From an uncultured Paludibacter sp. (GTDB lineage Bacteria > Bacteroidota > Bacteroidia > Bacteroidales > Paludibacteraceae): a DNA stretch of 64,000 nucleotides. The stretch is from assembly GCA_937927845.1 (NCBI GenBank), contig CALFXE010000235.1, positions 1 through 64,000 on the forward strand. Reading direction: 5' to 3'. Within the stretch, counting starts at the first letter, position 1; each line of letters begins with the position of its first letter. The notes under the pieces were generated by a model, which saw only the letters and a program-made list of their open reading frames with translations, was not told where the DNA came from and searched no databases. Position numbers and translations under genes: made by a program. This document shows positions 1 through 7,770 of this stretch, piece after piece.

Positions 1-514
1 CTTTCCTTATGAGAATTACCTGACTCGTTCTTCAATGAATGAAGTATATCAAATTATGAAAACAGGTGAAATAAATATTGCTTACGAATGGGATTTTGGA
101 GAGAATAATAATACAAAAACAATAAGAAAAAATATTGAATTTATATCTCAAAAAGAAGCAATGGATTTTGCTCATAAGGTTTTTTCATCGGATATTGTAA
201 ATTATATTTTTGTTTTACACGGAGGAAACAAGTTATATAATTATGCTCAGATATATAGGAAGAATAAACCTGTAAATATATTTCATAATAAGATAACCGG
301 TATAAATATAATATTTGAACAATTCATAGAAAAAGTGTCCTTTCATCCTGTTTATTGGACTGATGAGTTTGTAATTGGAATGTATCCGAATGAATCATAC
401 CTTTTAAATGAAATAATTCCTGACGAAGTTCTAACTAAAGATAATAGCAAGATAAAGAACAAGTGGAATGAGTTAGATAATCCATTGTTAATAAAATATT
501 TTTTCAAAAAATAA
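1..514 (+). CDS. 6-bladed beta-propeller protein, C-terminal part (5' end outside window)
   Basis: The reading frame is open from base 2, so the ATG at 35 is internal and the gene begins before the window. The visible 170 or so residues end in DNPLLIKYFFKK, matching the NP-containing C-terminal signature of the other propeller lipoproteins here (DNPYIIFYK at 6805, DNPIIAFYY at 11134). I infer an outer-membrane or periplasmic lipoprotein, since the complete paralogues have lipoboxes. The first 55 bases are identical to 5461-5515, where the same coding segment breaks off into foreign sequence, so this is the 3' part of a gene whose close copy was recombined into the chimaera at 4787. The following thioredoxin-like gene starts 5 bases after the stop, suggesting one operon. 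Function of the family is unknown. Confidence 0.8.
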   Translation, partial: FPYENYLTRSSMNEVYQIMKTGEINIAYEWDFGENNNTKTIRKNIEFISQKEAMDFAHKVFSSDIVNYIFVLHGGNKLYNYAQIYRKNKPVNIFHNKITGINIIFEQFIEKVSFHPVYWTDEFVIGMYPNESYLLNEIIPDEVLTKDNSKIKNKWNELDNPLLIKYFFKK

Positions 515-519
515 AGATA

Positions 520-1113
520 ATGAGAAAACATTGTTTATATATTTGTAAAATTGGATTATTAATACTAAGTATATCTTTATATGCATGTTATAACGATAAT
601 GGAAATCGCCAACCAAAAGGATATAAAGAATATCTAAGTCATTTAGAAGAAAAAATAAAGCTGATTGAGCAAAAAAACATAGGAAAGAAAATTCAGAATC
701 AAGATGTATATTGGGGGCATGATTCTGTAACTTCACACACATTAGAAAAAATATTACACACAAAAAGATTATTTCTCTACTTTTCATCAAACACATGTTC
801 TCCTTGTATAGAAAACACAATTGGTATTTTAAAAGAGTTGTTTCCTGATTATATAGAGAATGATAATATTGTGTTTATATCTACGGATTATCCACATCGT
901 TATGCTGAAAATGTGTATGGAAAAAGACTTTTAACATTAACAAAGGGTGAGTTAGGATTACCTATTGAGAGAAATGATTTTCCCCCTTTCTTTTTTATTG
1001 CTAATGAGCAGTTAGAGATTATATCAATACATATAGTTAATAAATTAGACTTATCAAAAACTAAAAATTTTCTTTTTGAGTTAAAAAAGAGCCTCTGTTA
1101 TGTAGAAAAATAA
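520..1113 (+). CDS. TlpA/thioredoxin-like lipoprotein
   Basis: A 197-residue protein with a lipoprotein signal peptide (SLYAC, lipid Cys23) and a thioredoxin-like fold segment around residues 87-180. The redox motif is CSPC within FSSNTCSPC, followed by a strand/helix order typical of TlpA/AhpC-type disulfide oxidoreductases, and a probable cis-Pro near FPPFFF. It probably acts in the periplasm as a thiol-disulfide reductase. It follows the propeller gene by 5 bases. The neighbouring small secreted proteins at 1440 and 9485 contain several cysteines, so a role in their disulfide state is a reasonable inference, not shown. Just after its stop lies a fragment of the 3' end of the membrane protein encoded intact at 7771, so this gene sits at a recombination junction. 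Confidence 0.8.
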   Translation: MRKHCLYICKIGLLILSISLYACYNDNGNRQPKGYKEYLSHLEEKIKLIEQKNIGKKIQNQDVYWGHDSVTSHTLEKILHTKRLFLYFSSNTCSPCIENTIGILKELFPDYIENDNIVFISTDYPHRYAENVYGKRLLTLTKGELGLPIERNDFPPFFFIANEQLEIISIHIVNKLDLSKTKNFLFELKKSLCYVEK

Positions 1114-1122
1114 CGGAAAAAC

Positions 1123-1224
1123 TACAATATGCAACATCAGGAAAAAGGAAAAGACATAGAAAATAGAGAAAATATAGAAAACAAAGAAATAGAAAATACA
1201 AAAATAGAAAACACAAAAAAATAA
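1123..1224 (+). pseudogene. Remnant 3' tail of the GT-C-like membrane protein gene
   Basis: The frame from 1123 to the TAA at 1222 encodes the same Asn/Glu/Lys-rich tail (ENIENKEIENTKIENTK) that ends the 486-residue membrane protein at 7771-9231. No upstream membrane part is present. The copy follows the thioredoxin-like gene directly. It is the left end of a long direct repeat (about 1115-1603 and 9103-9650) and shows that the NVEALA-like gene at 1440 was duplicated together with the end of its upstream neighbour. Confidence 0.7.
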
Positions 1225-1234
1225 CTAAATACTG

Positions 1235-1307
1235 TGGGAAGTAAAAAGGGGCAGAACATTGTCGTAATCTACCAAAGAAACACAATCAGTACCGCCCCAT
1301 GCTTCCC
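1235..1307 (+). promoter_or_regulatory. Conserved long hairpin upstream of NVEALA-like gene 1
   Basis: The arms gggaag-taaaaa-ggggc and gcccc-atg-cttccc pair across a loop of about 36 bases. The stem is nearly unchanged at 9237-9311 although the loop differs, which suggests the structure itself is kept. It lies about 130 bases before the ATG at 1440, so it could be the terminator of the upstream gene or an RNA element in the leader. Confidence 0.6.
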
Positions 1308-1439
1308 CTTAAAAAGAAAGGAGGATTGCCCGACAAAGATACAAAAAAACACCATTCCACAACCTATACGGTTAGAGTCGTTGAAATGATACAGACGACA
1401 TAATAAATTATTTTATTAATCATTCAAAAATTAAGTCAA

Positions 1440-1934
1440 ATGAAAAATATCAAATTGACCTTATTAGGCACGGCAGCTTTATTAATAGCCGTAGGTCTAA
1501 ATATACGTCACGCCTTAAACGATTACGGCGTAAGGGATAATAAATTGCATGTGGAAGTACTGGCGCAATCGAATGGAAGCGGTGGTGGCGGAAGTAATAG
1601 TGGAGGGGGGAGTACTGATGGAGTCTCGTGTAATAATACAAGTCCAAGAAAGACTGCTCTTATACACTGTACCGGAACAAATACTGTAGCAATTATAATT
1701 TATGATGATGGTAAAAGCTCGAATGGGTGGCAACTATCAGGCAATGTCAATGCTGGATGGAATGCGGTTGGAGCTAGTCTTGGCGGAAAATATGATCAGA
1801 ATGGTAGTAGTAGCTCTGGTAGTAATACAACAACAATAACTATCACTGGCTGGGATTTCTGGGCAGAAAAAATTTATTGTCAAAATCAGACCTCAATATG
1901 TTGTAAACCCTATAATCCTTGTACGGATTTATAA
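1440..1934 (+). CDS. NVEALA-like small secreted protein, cargo variant 1
   Basis: A 164-residue protein. Residues 1-25 form a basic and hydrophobic leader (KLTLLGTAALLIAVGLN). Residues 38-44 read LHVEVLA, resembling the NVEALA motif of the Bacteroidetes NVEALA family. A Gly/Ser linker follows (about residues 46-60), then a cargo with several Cys residues ending in CQNQTSICCKPYNPC. The leader and linker are almost identical to those of the protein at 9485, but the cargo is not, apart from a shared C-x6-CC motif near the end. I infer export across the inner membrane and processing near VEVLA. Function is unknown; toxin, signal or surface peptide are all possible. It sits in the direct repeat and is followed by a MITE-like inverted repeat and then two propeller lipoproteins. 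Confidence 0.75.
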   Translation: MKNIKLTLLGTAALLIAVGLNIRHALNDYGVRDNKLHVEVLAQSNGSGGGGSNSGGGSTDGVSCNNTSPRKTALIHCTGTNTVAIIIYDDGKSSNGWQLSGNVNAGWNAVGASLGGKYDQNGSSSSGSNTTTITITGWDFWAEKIYCQNQTSICCKPYNPCTDL

Positions 1935-1952
1935 TCGGATTATGATTCTATT

Positions 1953-2101
1953 GGAGTGTCTCCTAAATATATGGATGGCACAGATAGCATTTATTTATAT
2001 GAATAAACAATATATACTTGTTAATAGTAGACAAGTTATAAGCTTGTGTTAATATATTATATCTGTGTCATCCGTATAATAAAATATTTTTGGGACAGTC
2101 T
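1953..2101. repeat. MITE-like imperfect inverted repeat
   Basis: About 149 bases with imperfect terminal inverted arms: gagtgtctcctaaatat and the complement of atatttttgggacagtc outside, ggatggcacagata and tatctgtgtcatcc inside, and a 9-bp central hairpin around 2014-2040. It lies between the NVEALA-like gene and the propeller genes, where the second locus has a simple hairpin (9927-9965). It could be a small non-autonomous element or a transcription attenuator. Confidence 0.5.
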
Positions 2102-2145
2102 TATAAAAAGTTACAAATGATAATTAACAAATAAAATTTAGATGT

Positions 2146-3339
2146 ATGAAAGAACATAAACATATATTATTATTATTATATCTCTTATTAGTTTTGATGT
2201 TTTCATGTGGAAAAACATCATATCAGGAAGGAATAGCTAATGATACGACAGAAAATATAGTTATTGATTTAGATAGAAATACAAAGCTTCCTTATGATTC
2301 CTTATTTGCAAAGATTGAGTTCATTAAATTGGAAACAAACGAACAGAATCTGATTGGGAGAATTTCTCAGATATTGTTTGTAGATAGTTTAATAGTTATT
2401 GTTGATAGCGAAAATACTAAATCTATTAACATTTTTGATTTAGAGGGTAAATGGAAATGTGGAGTCGGGCTCACAGGAAATGGTCCGGATGAATATGTTG
2501 AAATATCGAATGTGGTTATTGTACCTGAGAAAAAATGGATTTGCATATTGGATCGTCCTCAAAAGAAGATATTATATTTTGATTTAAATGGAAAGTTTAT
2601 CTCATCTGAACGTCAATCTTTTATGTTGGATTATTTTGAATATATAGATGTGAATCATAAAGCTTTCAATGTGATTGGGATGTATGATTATGCATATGGA
2701 AATCATAAAGGGAATGCATTAATCGTAACAGGATTAACTGATAATATATTATATGGTGCGTTTAAGGATACTTACCATGTAGACTTTGATTTTGTAATAA
2801 ATCGTCCTCTAAAAAAATTTTCCGAGCAAGTTTATTTCAGTCCAAATTTTTCAGACAGTATTTTCATTGTTGAAAATGATAAAGTTATTCCTAAGTACTA
2901 TATTGATATCAGGACGAACGGGATTTCAAAATCAGATAAAAAGAATTTAACTAACAAGAAGTTGTACGATCTTAGAAGTAGATGTTTTTATTTTAATGGG
3001 GATTTTATAGAAACAAACGACTTTACTTTTATAAACATTGCGACTCCATGGGGTTATCCATTCGCCATCTATTCTCATGAAATACATGATGTTTTTCTCA
3101 CAACAGGTGAATTTACTAATCCTCTTTACACTTTTTGTACATCTGAGCCCATAGCTCGCTTTAAAGAAAATGAAGTTGTATTTCCTGTTGATGCTTATGT
3201 CATATACAACTCAAAAGATGCATTGTACACAATAAAAGAATATAAATCAGTATTAGATGAATTGTATAAAGATTTGGATGTAAATTCAAATCCCATACTG
3301 CTTATTTGTCAGATCAATATCAATTTAGGAAAACAATAA
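2146..3339 (+). CDS. 6-bladed beta-propeller lipoprotein
   Basis: 397 residues with a lipoprotein signal (LMFSC, Cys21). It carries the family features seen in all propeller paralogues here: a KLET motif early (residues 63-66), a Gly-x-Gly-Pro-acidic-Glu-Tyr motif (GNGPDEY) at the second blade, and a C-terminal NP signature (NSNPILLICQ). It belongs to the Bacteroidetes 6-bladed beta-propeller group of DUF5128 type. The protein is probably anchored to the outer membrane or periplasmic face. It is a close paralogue of the next gene (36 bases downstream), so the pair looks like a tandem duplication. No enzymatic residues can be assigned. The weak -7-like element TATTTTTG at 2085-2092 lies upstream. 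Confidence 0.85.
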   Translation: MKEHKHILLLLYLLLVLMFSCGKTSYQEGIANDTTENIVIDLDRNTKLPYDSLFAKIEFIKLETNEQNLIGRISQILFVDSLIVIVDSENTKSINIFDLEGKWKCGVGLTGNGPDEYVEISNVVIVPEKKWICILDRPQKKILYFDLNGKFISSERQSFMLDYFEYIDVNHKAFNVIGMYDYAYGNHKGNALIVTGLTDNILYGAFKDTYHVDFDFVINRPLKKFSEQVYFSPNFSDSIFIVENDKVIPKYYIDIRTNGISKSDKKNLTNKKLYDLRSRCFYFNGDFIETNDFTFINIATPWGYPFAIYSHEIHDVFLTTGEFTNPLYTFCTSEPIARFKENEVVFPVDAYVIYNSKDALYTIKEYKSVLDELYKDLDVNSNPILLICQININLGKQ

Positions 3340-3375
3340 AAGAGATTACTATTAACAAATAAAATTATAAACAAA

Positions 3376-4560
3376 ATGAAACACATCATTTACACCTTGC
3401 TTTTAGTCATACCCTTTCTGTATTCCTGCACTCCATCACCTACAAAAAACAAAATGTCAGGTGCAGAAGAAATAGTGATAGATGCTCAAAATCAAAATGC
3501 CTTGTCGTTAGATAGCCTTATTAAAAAGGTTGAGTTTATCAAGTTGGAAACTACAGACAACAATATTATCGGTATGATTTCTCAAGTTCTTTTTACCGAC
3601 AGTTTAATCATTGTTGCGGATAACGAATCTGCAAAGAGCATCAACGTATTTGATATAAAAGGTAAATTTAAATATCAAATAGGTAGGGTTGGACAGGGTC
3701 CGGGAGAATACACGGATATAACATATATTTGTATCAATCCCCAAACTAATCATTTAGTTGTGTTTGATAAAGGTCAGAATAAGGAAATATCTTATACTTT
3801 AGAGGGTCGTTATGTATCTTCAGCAAATACACCGTTTATGCTCGATTATTTTCTATATCTTGATAATGGTTGCAAAGCTTATTATAAAGCAGGTTTGGAA
3901 GACCCAACGTTAGGGAGATTTAAAAACAATCCTTTAATTGTGACGGACAGCTCCAATAATGTTATATACGGCGATTGTGTTGATTTTTATAAATACAATC
4001 AGTTTCATTACGTTATGCAGAAATCTCTTCGTAAGTTTGCTAATGATGTTTACTTTAGCCCCAACTTTTCCAATGAGATTTATGTTGTGACCGACAGTAT
4101 GATTATTCCCAAATATTACATCAACATCGCTTGGAATGGCATGCCGCCTATAGACAATCAAATTACAGATGAGAAATTTGTTGAATACTGCAATCAATAT
4201 TATATTTTTAAAGGCGATTTTGTCGAATTACAGGATCTTACATATATAAATATTATGGCTCCTCAGGGCTATCCTTTTGTTGTCTATTCTCATTCAAAAA
4301 AGCAGACATTTTTCAGTACAGATCAAGGCAGCCATCCTTTATTTCCTTTCCTGAAGAATATGCCACCTTATGCTCGTTACGGAGATAATGCGGTAGTTTT
4401 TACAGTTTCGGCTTATCACCTGATGATAAATAAAGAAGAATGGTATAAGCACGAACCCGACAGGCAGTTTTTAGAAGATATGTATGGCGGATTAACGGAG
4501 GATGCAAATCCGGTATTGGTTATATGTCATCTAAATGAGAGGATAGGGTATGAGGAATAA
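3376..4560 (+). CDS. 6-bladed beta-propeller lipoprotein
   Basis: 394 residues, lipobox FLYSC with Cys18. The KLET motif, GQGPGEY and the terminal ANPVLVICHLNE match the preceding gene along the whole length, including VYFSPNFS and GYPF-VYSH segments, so the two are tandem paralogues. The same neighbourhood logic applies: a lipoprotein encoded directly downstream of a small secreted Cys-containing protein. A role as a receptor, chaperone or anchoring partner for that protein is possible but rests on gene order only. A repeat remnant (4598-4634) follows. Confidence 0.85.
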   Translation: MKHIIYTLLLVIPFLYSCTPSPTKNKMSGAEEIVIDAQNQNALSLDSLIKKVEFIKLETTDNNIIGMISQVLFTDSLIIVADNESAKSINVFDIKGKFKYQIGRVGQGPGEYTDITYICINPQTNHLVVFDKGQNKEISYTLEGRYVSSANTPFMLDYFLYLDNGCKAYYKAGLEDPTLGRFKNNPLIVTDSSNNVIYGDCVDFYKYNQFHYVMQKSLRKFANDVYFSPNFSNEIYVVTDSMIIPKYYINIAWNGMPPIDNQITDEKFVEYCNQYYIFKGDFVELQDLTYINIMAPQGYPFVVYSHSKKQTFFSTDQGSHPLFPFLKNMPPYARYGDNAVVFTVSAYHLMINKEEWYKHEPDRQFLEDMYGGLTEDANPVLVICHLNERIGYEE

Positions 4561-4597
4561 AAAAAATAATAATTATTTTGTGTGTTATTTTTTTCAG

Positions 4598-4634
4598 TAG
4601 CGGTGCAGGAATCCTTGCACCGGTCGTGCGTTTA
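4598..4634. repeat. REP-like fragment
   Basis: The segment gcggtgcaggaatccttgca followed by ccggtcgtgcg is the reverse complement, with few changes, of 7070-7103 inside the large palindromic element upstream of the gene at 7771. It is therefore a partial second copy of that element. Confidence 0.6.
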
Positions 4635-4674
4635 AGTTTTTACGTTTTACATATCCCTGTATCATAATATTAAT

Positions 4675-4682
4675 TAAATTTG
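4675..4682 (+). promoter_or_regulatory. Putative -7 element TAAATTTG
   Basis: It matches the Bacteroidetes TAnnTTTG consensus. The same element and about 100 flanking bases recur at 7576-7583 before the membrane protein at 7771, so the chimaeric gene at 4787 has borrowed that promoter region. The -33 element is weak. Confidence 0.45.
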
Positions 4683-4786
4683 CTCCGATAATTTTAACGC
4701 TTTAATGAAACTCTAATAAATTTATATAATACCGAATCGAATACCATTAAAAATATTGTAAAACCAATCACTAAAACTTATACAAA

Positions 4787-5563
4787 TTGATTACTTTAAA
4801 GAAGACCTTAGTTTACAACATATATCTAAAAACAAGATCTATACTGATTAAGTCCCTATTACAACTACTTGTTGTTTTAGCTATTCTTGTTTGCTTTATA
4901 GTTAGTTGTGGATCGCCACAAAGCGAAGGGATTAATATTGACATTAATAAAAGAGAGAAAACATCCATCTATGATATCTTTGATAAGATAGAAGTTATAC
5001 CACTTGAAACCAATGATATATCAATAATAAAGGATATTTCTAAACTCATGATCTATAAGGATAAGTATTATATATTAGATTATCCTATGTCTAAAATTCT
5101 TGTTTTTAATGAAGATGGTTCGTTTTTCTTTGTAATCGACAGAAAAGGGCATGGTCCGGAAGAGTATATTAATATCTCCGATGTTGAGATTAATAAGACT
5201 AATGGTAATATCTTATTGCTATCGTCAGTAAATAGAACAGTATATGAGTATGATAATATCGGGGCGTTTATTGATAATTTTCAACTTCCGGTAATAAATG
5301 GAGCATATCAATACTTCAAATATATTTGTGAGGATACTCTTGCTTTTTGGACTTTTGATTATAAAAACAGAGTTAAGATGTATTCTATGACATCTAAAGA
5401 AATCTTCAAAGAAGGTTTTCAAGAAAAAGATTTGTTTTATAATAAATTTTTATCTACAGTCTTTCCTTATGAGAATTACCTGACTCGTTCTTCAATGAAT
5501 GAAGTATATCAAATTGACATTATTAGGCACGGCAGCCTTATTAATAGCTGTAGGTTTAAATAA
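4787..5563 (+). pseudogene. Chimaeric, truncated beta-propeller lipoprotein gene
   Basis: Three parts are joined. The promoter region and first 30 or so residues (TTG start, ITLKKTLVYN, IKSLLQL) match the membrane protein at 7771. The middle is a propeller lipoprotein (IVSC lipobox near residue 42, PLET, GHGPEEY). The end, from about 5508, switches inside atatcaaatt into the leader of the NVEALA-like gene (5513-5562 matches 9495-9546), read out of frame, giving a stop after 258 residues instead of about 390. The last propeller bases before the switch (5461-5515) are identical to bases 1-55. The product keeps a signal peptide and perhaps half the propeller, so it is probably inactive, though expression from the borrowed promoter is possible. 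Confidence 0.75.
5513..5562 (+). repeat. NVEALA-like leader remnant
   Basis: Fifty bases nearly identical to the leader-coding sequence at 9495-9546 (KLTLLGTAALLIAVGLN in its own frame). No start codon, motif or cargo remains. It marks the 3' junction of the chimaeric gene. Confidence 0.8.
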
Positions 5564-5605
5564 TAGAAAAATTAGAGTATTCTAAAATATTAAAATTATA
5601 AACGT

Positions 5606-6805
5606 ATGAAAACAATTATTAAAATGAGATTTGTATTGATTATTACACCATTTATGTTATTGCAAGTTTATTGTAATAAACATGTAGCGACACGTGAAAT
5701 TAACTATAATGCAGAAGAAGTTATAAAATGCCTGAACTGCGATGTCAAGGATTTACAGTTTGAAGAAGCTGATATGCTTTTTCAGGATATGGAAATTGTA
5801 AAATTAGAAACATCAAACTCTTGTTTAATCGGTACAATAGAACAAATAGAGGTTGTTGATAATGATATATTTATTTTTGATAACCATAAAAATATATTTC
5901 GATTCAGTAAAAAAGATGGGACTTTTTTGAACAAGATTGGGGTTAAAGGGCAAGGTCCTGGCGAATATATAGGAATACGTGGTTTCAGTATCGATAAGAA
6001 ATTGAACGTTATTTCGGTTGTGAATATAACAAAAATGGAAATTATCACATATGATTTTCAAGGCAACCATATCTCCTCGCAAAAAGTCCCAACTGAGGTT
6101 TTTGGCAATATATCGTATGCAGTTTACACACAGGATGGTAGCATGTTTATAAACAATCATATGTACTTAGAACCTTTTGTTGCTTATACATTATTCCATC
6201 TGGATAATAAGAAGACTCAAGATATTTTTACATATGAATTTTTTGGAAAAAGAGATTATATGATGTCTTTTTCTACTCATCCTATTGCCGAGTTTGAGGA
6301 TGGTTTACATTTTATTATGCCCGTAGAGCATGTTGTGTATGAGTATAAACGAGGAAATATACGAGCGCAATACGATATTGAAATACCTTGGAAACTTGTG
6401 GATCGAGAGCAGGTGGCAAAGAATGAAAATCCATTGTTGGTTGGAGCCCCTTGGGTAGCTATGAATACGAATACATTTTCGGGTTTTAATGCTATTTTCC
6501 AGACTAAAAATAAAATGCTATTGAATTTTACAGATCCCCAAGCTAAACAATCTTTTATATTGATAGATAAAGAAACTAAAGAGGGTACTTATTATCATTA
6601 TTCTACACATCCATATGGCAAAAATCCCTTTTTAAAAGTGCTGGGTTGTACAGAAGAGTATTTTATTTCAGGGTTGCATATAAATACGATAAATGACTGG
6701 AGACTTAATTCGAAAACAATAAAGAATGTGAAAAACAAAGCATTACAAGATGTTCTTAATCACATTAGCTTAGAGGATAATCCATATATCATATTTTATA
6801 AATAA
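5606..6805 (+). CDS. 6-bladed beta-propeller lipoprotein
   Basis: 399 residues with a lipoprotein signal (LQVYC, Cys23). KLET appears near residue 70, GQGPGEY near residue 115 and the C-terminal DNPYIIFYK closes the protein, so it is a full-length family member. It is more distant from the 2146/3376 pair than those are from each other. It follows the leader remnant of the chimaeric gene by 43 bases. By analogy with the other two leader-propeller pairs, I infer that a complete NVEALA-like gene once stood directly upstream and was lost when the chimaera formed. Confidence 0.85.
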   Translation: MKTIIKMRFVLIITPFMLLQVYCNKHVATREINYNAEEVIKCLNCDVKDLQFEEADMLFQDMEIVKLETSNSCLIGTIEQIEVVDNDIFIFDNHKNIFRFSKKDGTFLNKIGVKGQGPGEYIGIRGFSIDKKLNVISVVNITKMEIITYDFQGNHISSQKVPTEVFGNISYAVYTQDGSMFINNHMYLEPFVAYTLFHLDNKKTQDIFTYEFFGKRDYMMSFSTHPIAEFEDGLHFIMPVEHVVYEYKRGNIRAQYDIEIPWKLVDREQVAKNENPLLVGAPWVAMNTNTFSGFNAIFQTKNKMLLNFTDPQAKQSFILIDKETKEGTYYHYSTHPYGKNPFLKVLGCTEEYFISGLHINTINDWRLNSKTIKNVKNKALQDVLNHISLEDNPYIIFYK

Positions 6806-6954
6806 TGCTTAGTTCCTTTTGTTGTGAAATTTAAACAATTTGTTCAAATTTTCTCTTTACTTACGAGCTTAAACGTAATATGTTTAGTATAAGCAAATAG
6901 TTTTCACATCAACCGACTACAACTGTAGAGGAGTTCCCTTGATTCGCATTATCC

Positions 6955-7220
6955 AACCGACTGCTACTGTAGAGGAGTTCCCTCAGTCGCTGTGCTCCAT
7001 CGGGATGACACGCTCAATTGCGGGCGGTGTAACCGGTCGTTTAGCATTGTAAAACGAATGACATTAGTGCACGACCGGCGCAAGACTTCCTGCACCGCCA
7101 CTTCAAAAAGGATGATGTTACAGAAACACTTCGAGTGGCGGTATACCCCGCCCGCAATTGAGCGTGTCATCCCGATGGAGCACAGCGACTGAGGGAACTC
7201 CTCTGCAGTCGTAGTCGGCT
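6955..7220. repeat. Long palindromic REP/MITE-like element with nested hairpins
   Basis: Arms of about 77 bases (6955-7031 and 7144-7220) are reverse complements with few mismatches. The centre contains two further hairpins: accggtcgt at 7031 with acgaccgg at 7071, and accgccact at 7093 with agtggcggt at 7135. Folded, this gives a three-way-junction shape. The core text (catcccgatggagcacagcg) resembles widespread bacterial REP-type repeats. Confidence 0.7.
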
Positions 7221-7575
7221 TACACCCATCCACTAACGAGCGTGTCCTTCCGAAAGAGCGACTTGGCGAAGCCAAGAGAGCGACTGAGGAAACCCCAAAT
7301 CAGCCGTAGTTGGTTAATCTCCCGTATAGTTGCAGTCGGGTTCCTATTTTTTACAGTGGTTAAGAGTTCCATTCTTAAAAAGTCAAGATTATTTCTATAT
7401 AAAAACAACAATAAATCATGTCAAAACAATAATTTTCAATAAAAAGATAAATTTAAGAACAAGATAAATAAAAAAATAAGTAACCTTTTGTGCCAAAGTA
7501 ATATGATTTTGTGCCAAAATACAAAGTTTTTACGTTTTACGTACTTTTATGTTTTTTTTGTATAAAAACATTAAT

Positions 7576-7583
7576 TAAATTTG
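7576..7583 (+). promoter_or_regulatory. Putative -7 element TAAATTTG
   Basis: It matches the TAnnTTTG consensus and is conserved with 4675-4682. Transcription from here would give a leader of roughly 180 bases before the TTG at 7771. Confidence 0.45.
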
Positions 7584-7770
7584 CCCCGATAATTTTAATA
7601 CTTTAATGAAACTCTAATAAATTTACAGAATACCGAATCGAATACCATTAAAAATATTGTAAAACTAAACTAAAATTATATAACATGAAATCACCGGACT
7701 AAACCAATAACCAGTCACTAATTACTAATCACTAATCACTATAATAACCAATCACTAAAACTTATACAAA

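Larger units (their letters stand above)
1115..1603 (+). repeat. Direct repeat, copy 1 (gene tail, hairpin, leader and linker)
   Basis: This stretch is repeated at about 9103-9650 with high identity. It covers the gene tail remnant, the hairpin, the 130-base untranslated leader, and the first 50 or so codons of the NVEALA-like gene including the Gly/Ser linker. Identity stops inside the linker, where the two cargo sequences begin. The gene-free part 1225-1439 holds only the hairpin and the shared untranslated leader. Confidence 0.8.
6806..7770. other. Gene-free repeat region and promoter region
   Basis: No gene can be supported in these 965 bases; the short frames here run through palindromic repeats. 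It holds two direct copies of the motif ccgact..actgtagaggagttccct (6911-6939, 6955-6984), a 266-base long palindromic element, a degenerate further arm (7236-7318), an AT-rich stretch with the promoter shared with the 4787 gene, and short cactaat heptamer repeats at 7700-7760. Confidence 0.7.

Noticed and set aside
35..514. The ATG at 35 as a true gene start.
   Set aside because: The frame is open upstream to the window edge and the bases match the coding middle of the gene at 4787, so it is an internal Met.
488..820. A 110-residue minus-strand frame opposite the thioredoxin-like gene.
   Set aside because: It is AT-driven, lacks domains and overlaps two well-supported plus-strand genes.
6964..7442. 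Short open frames in both strands between the genes at 5606 and 7771.
   Set aside because: They lie within palindromic repeats, have no recognisable domain and no ribosome binding site.
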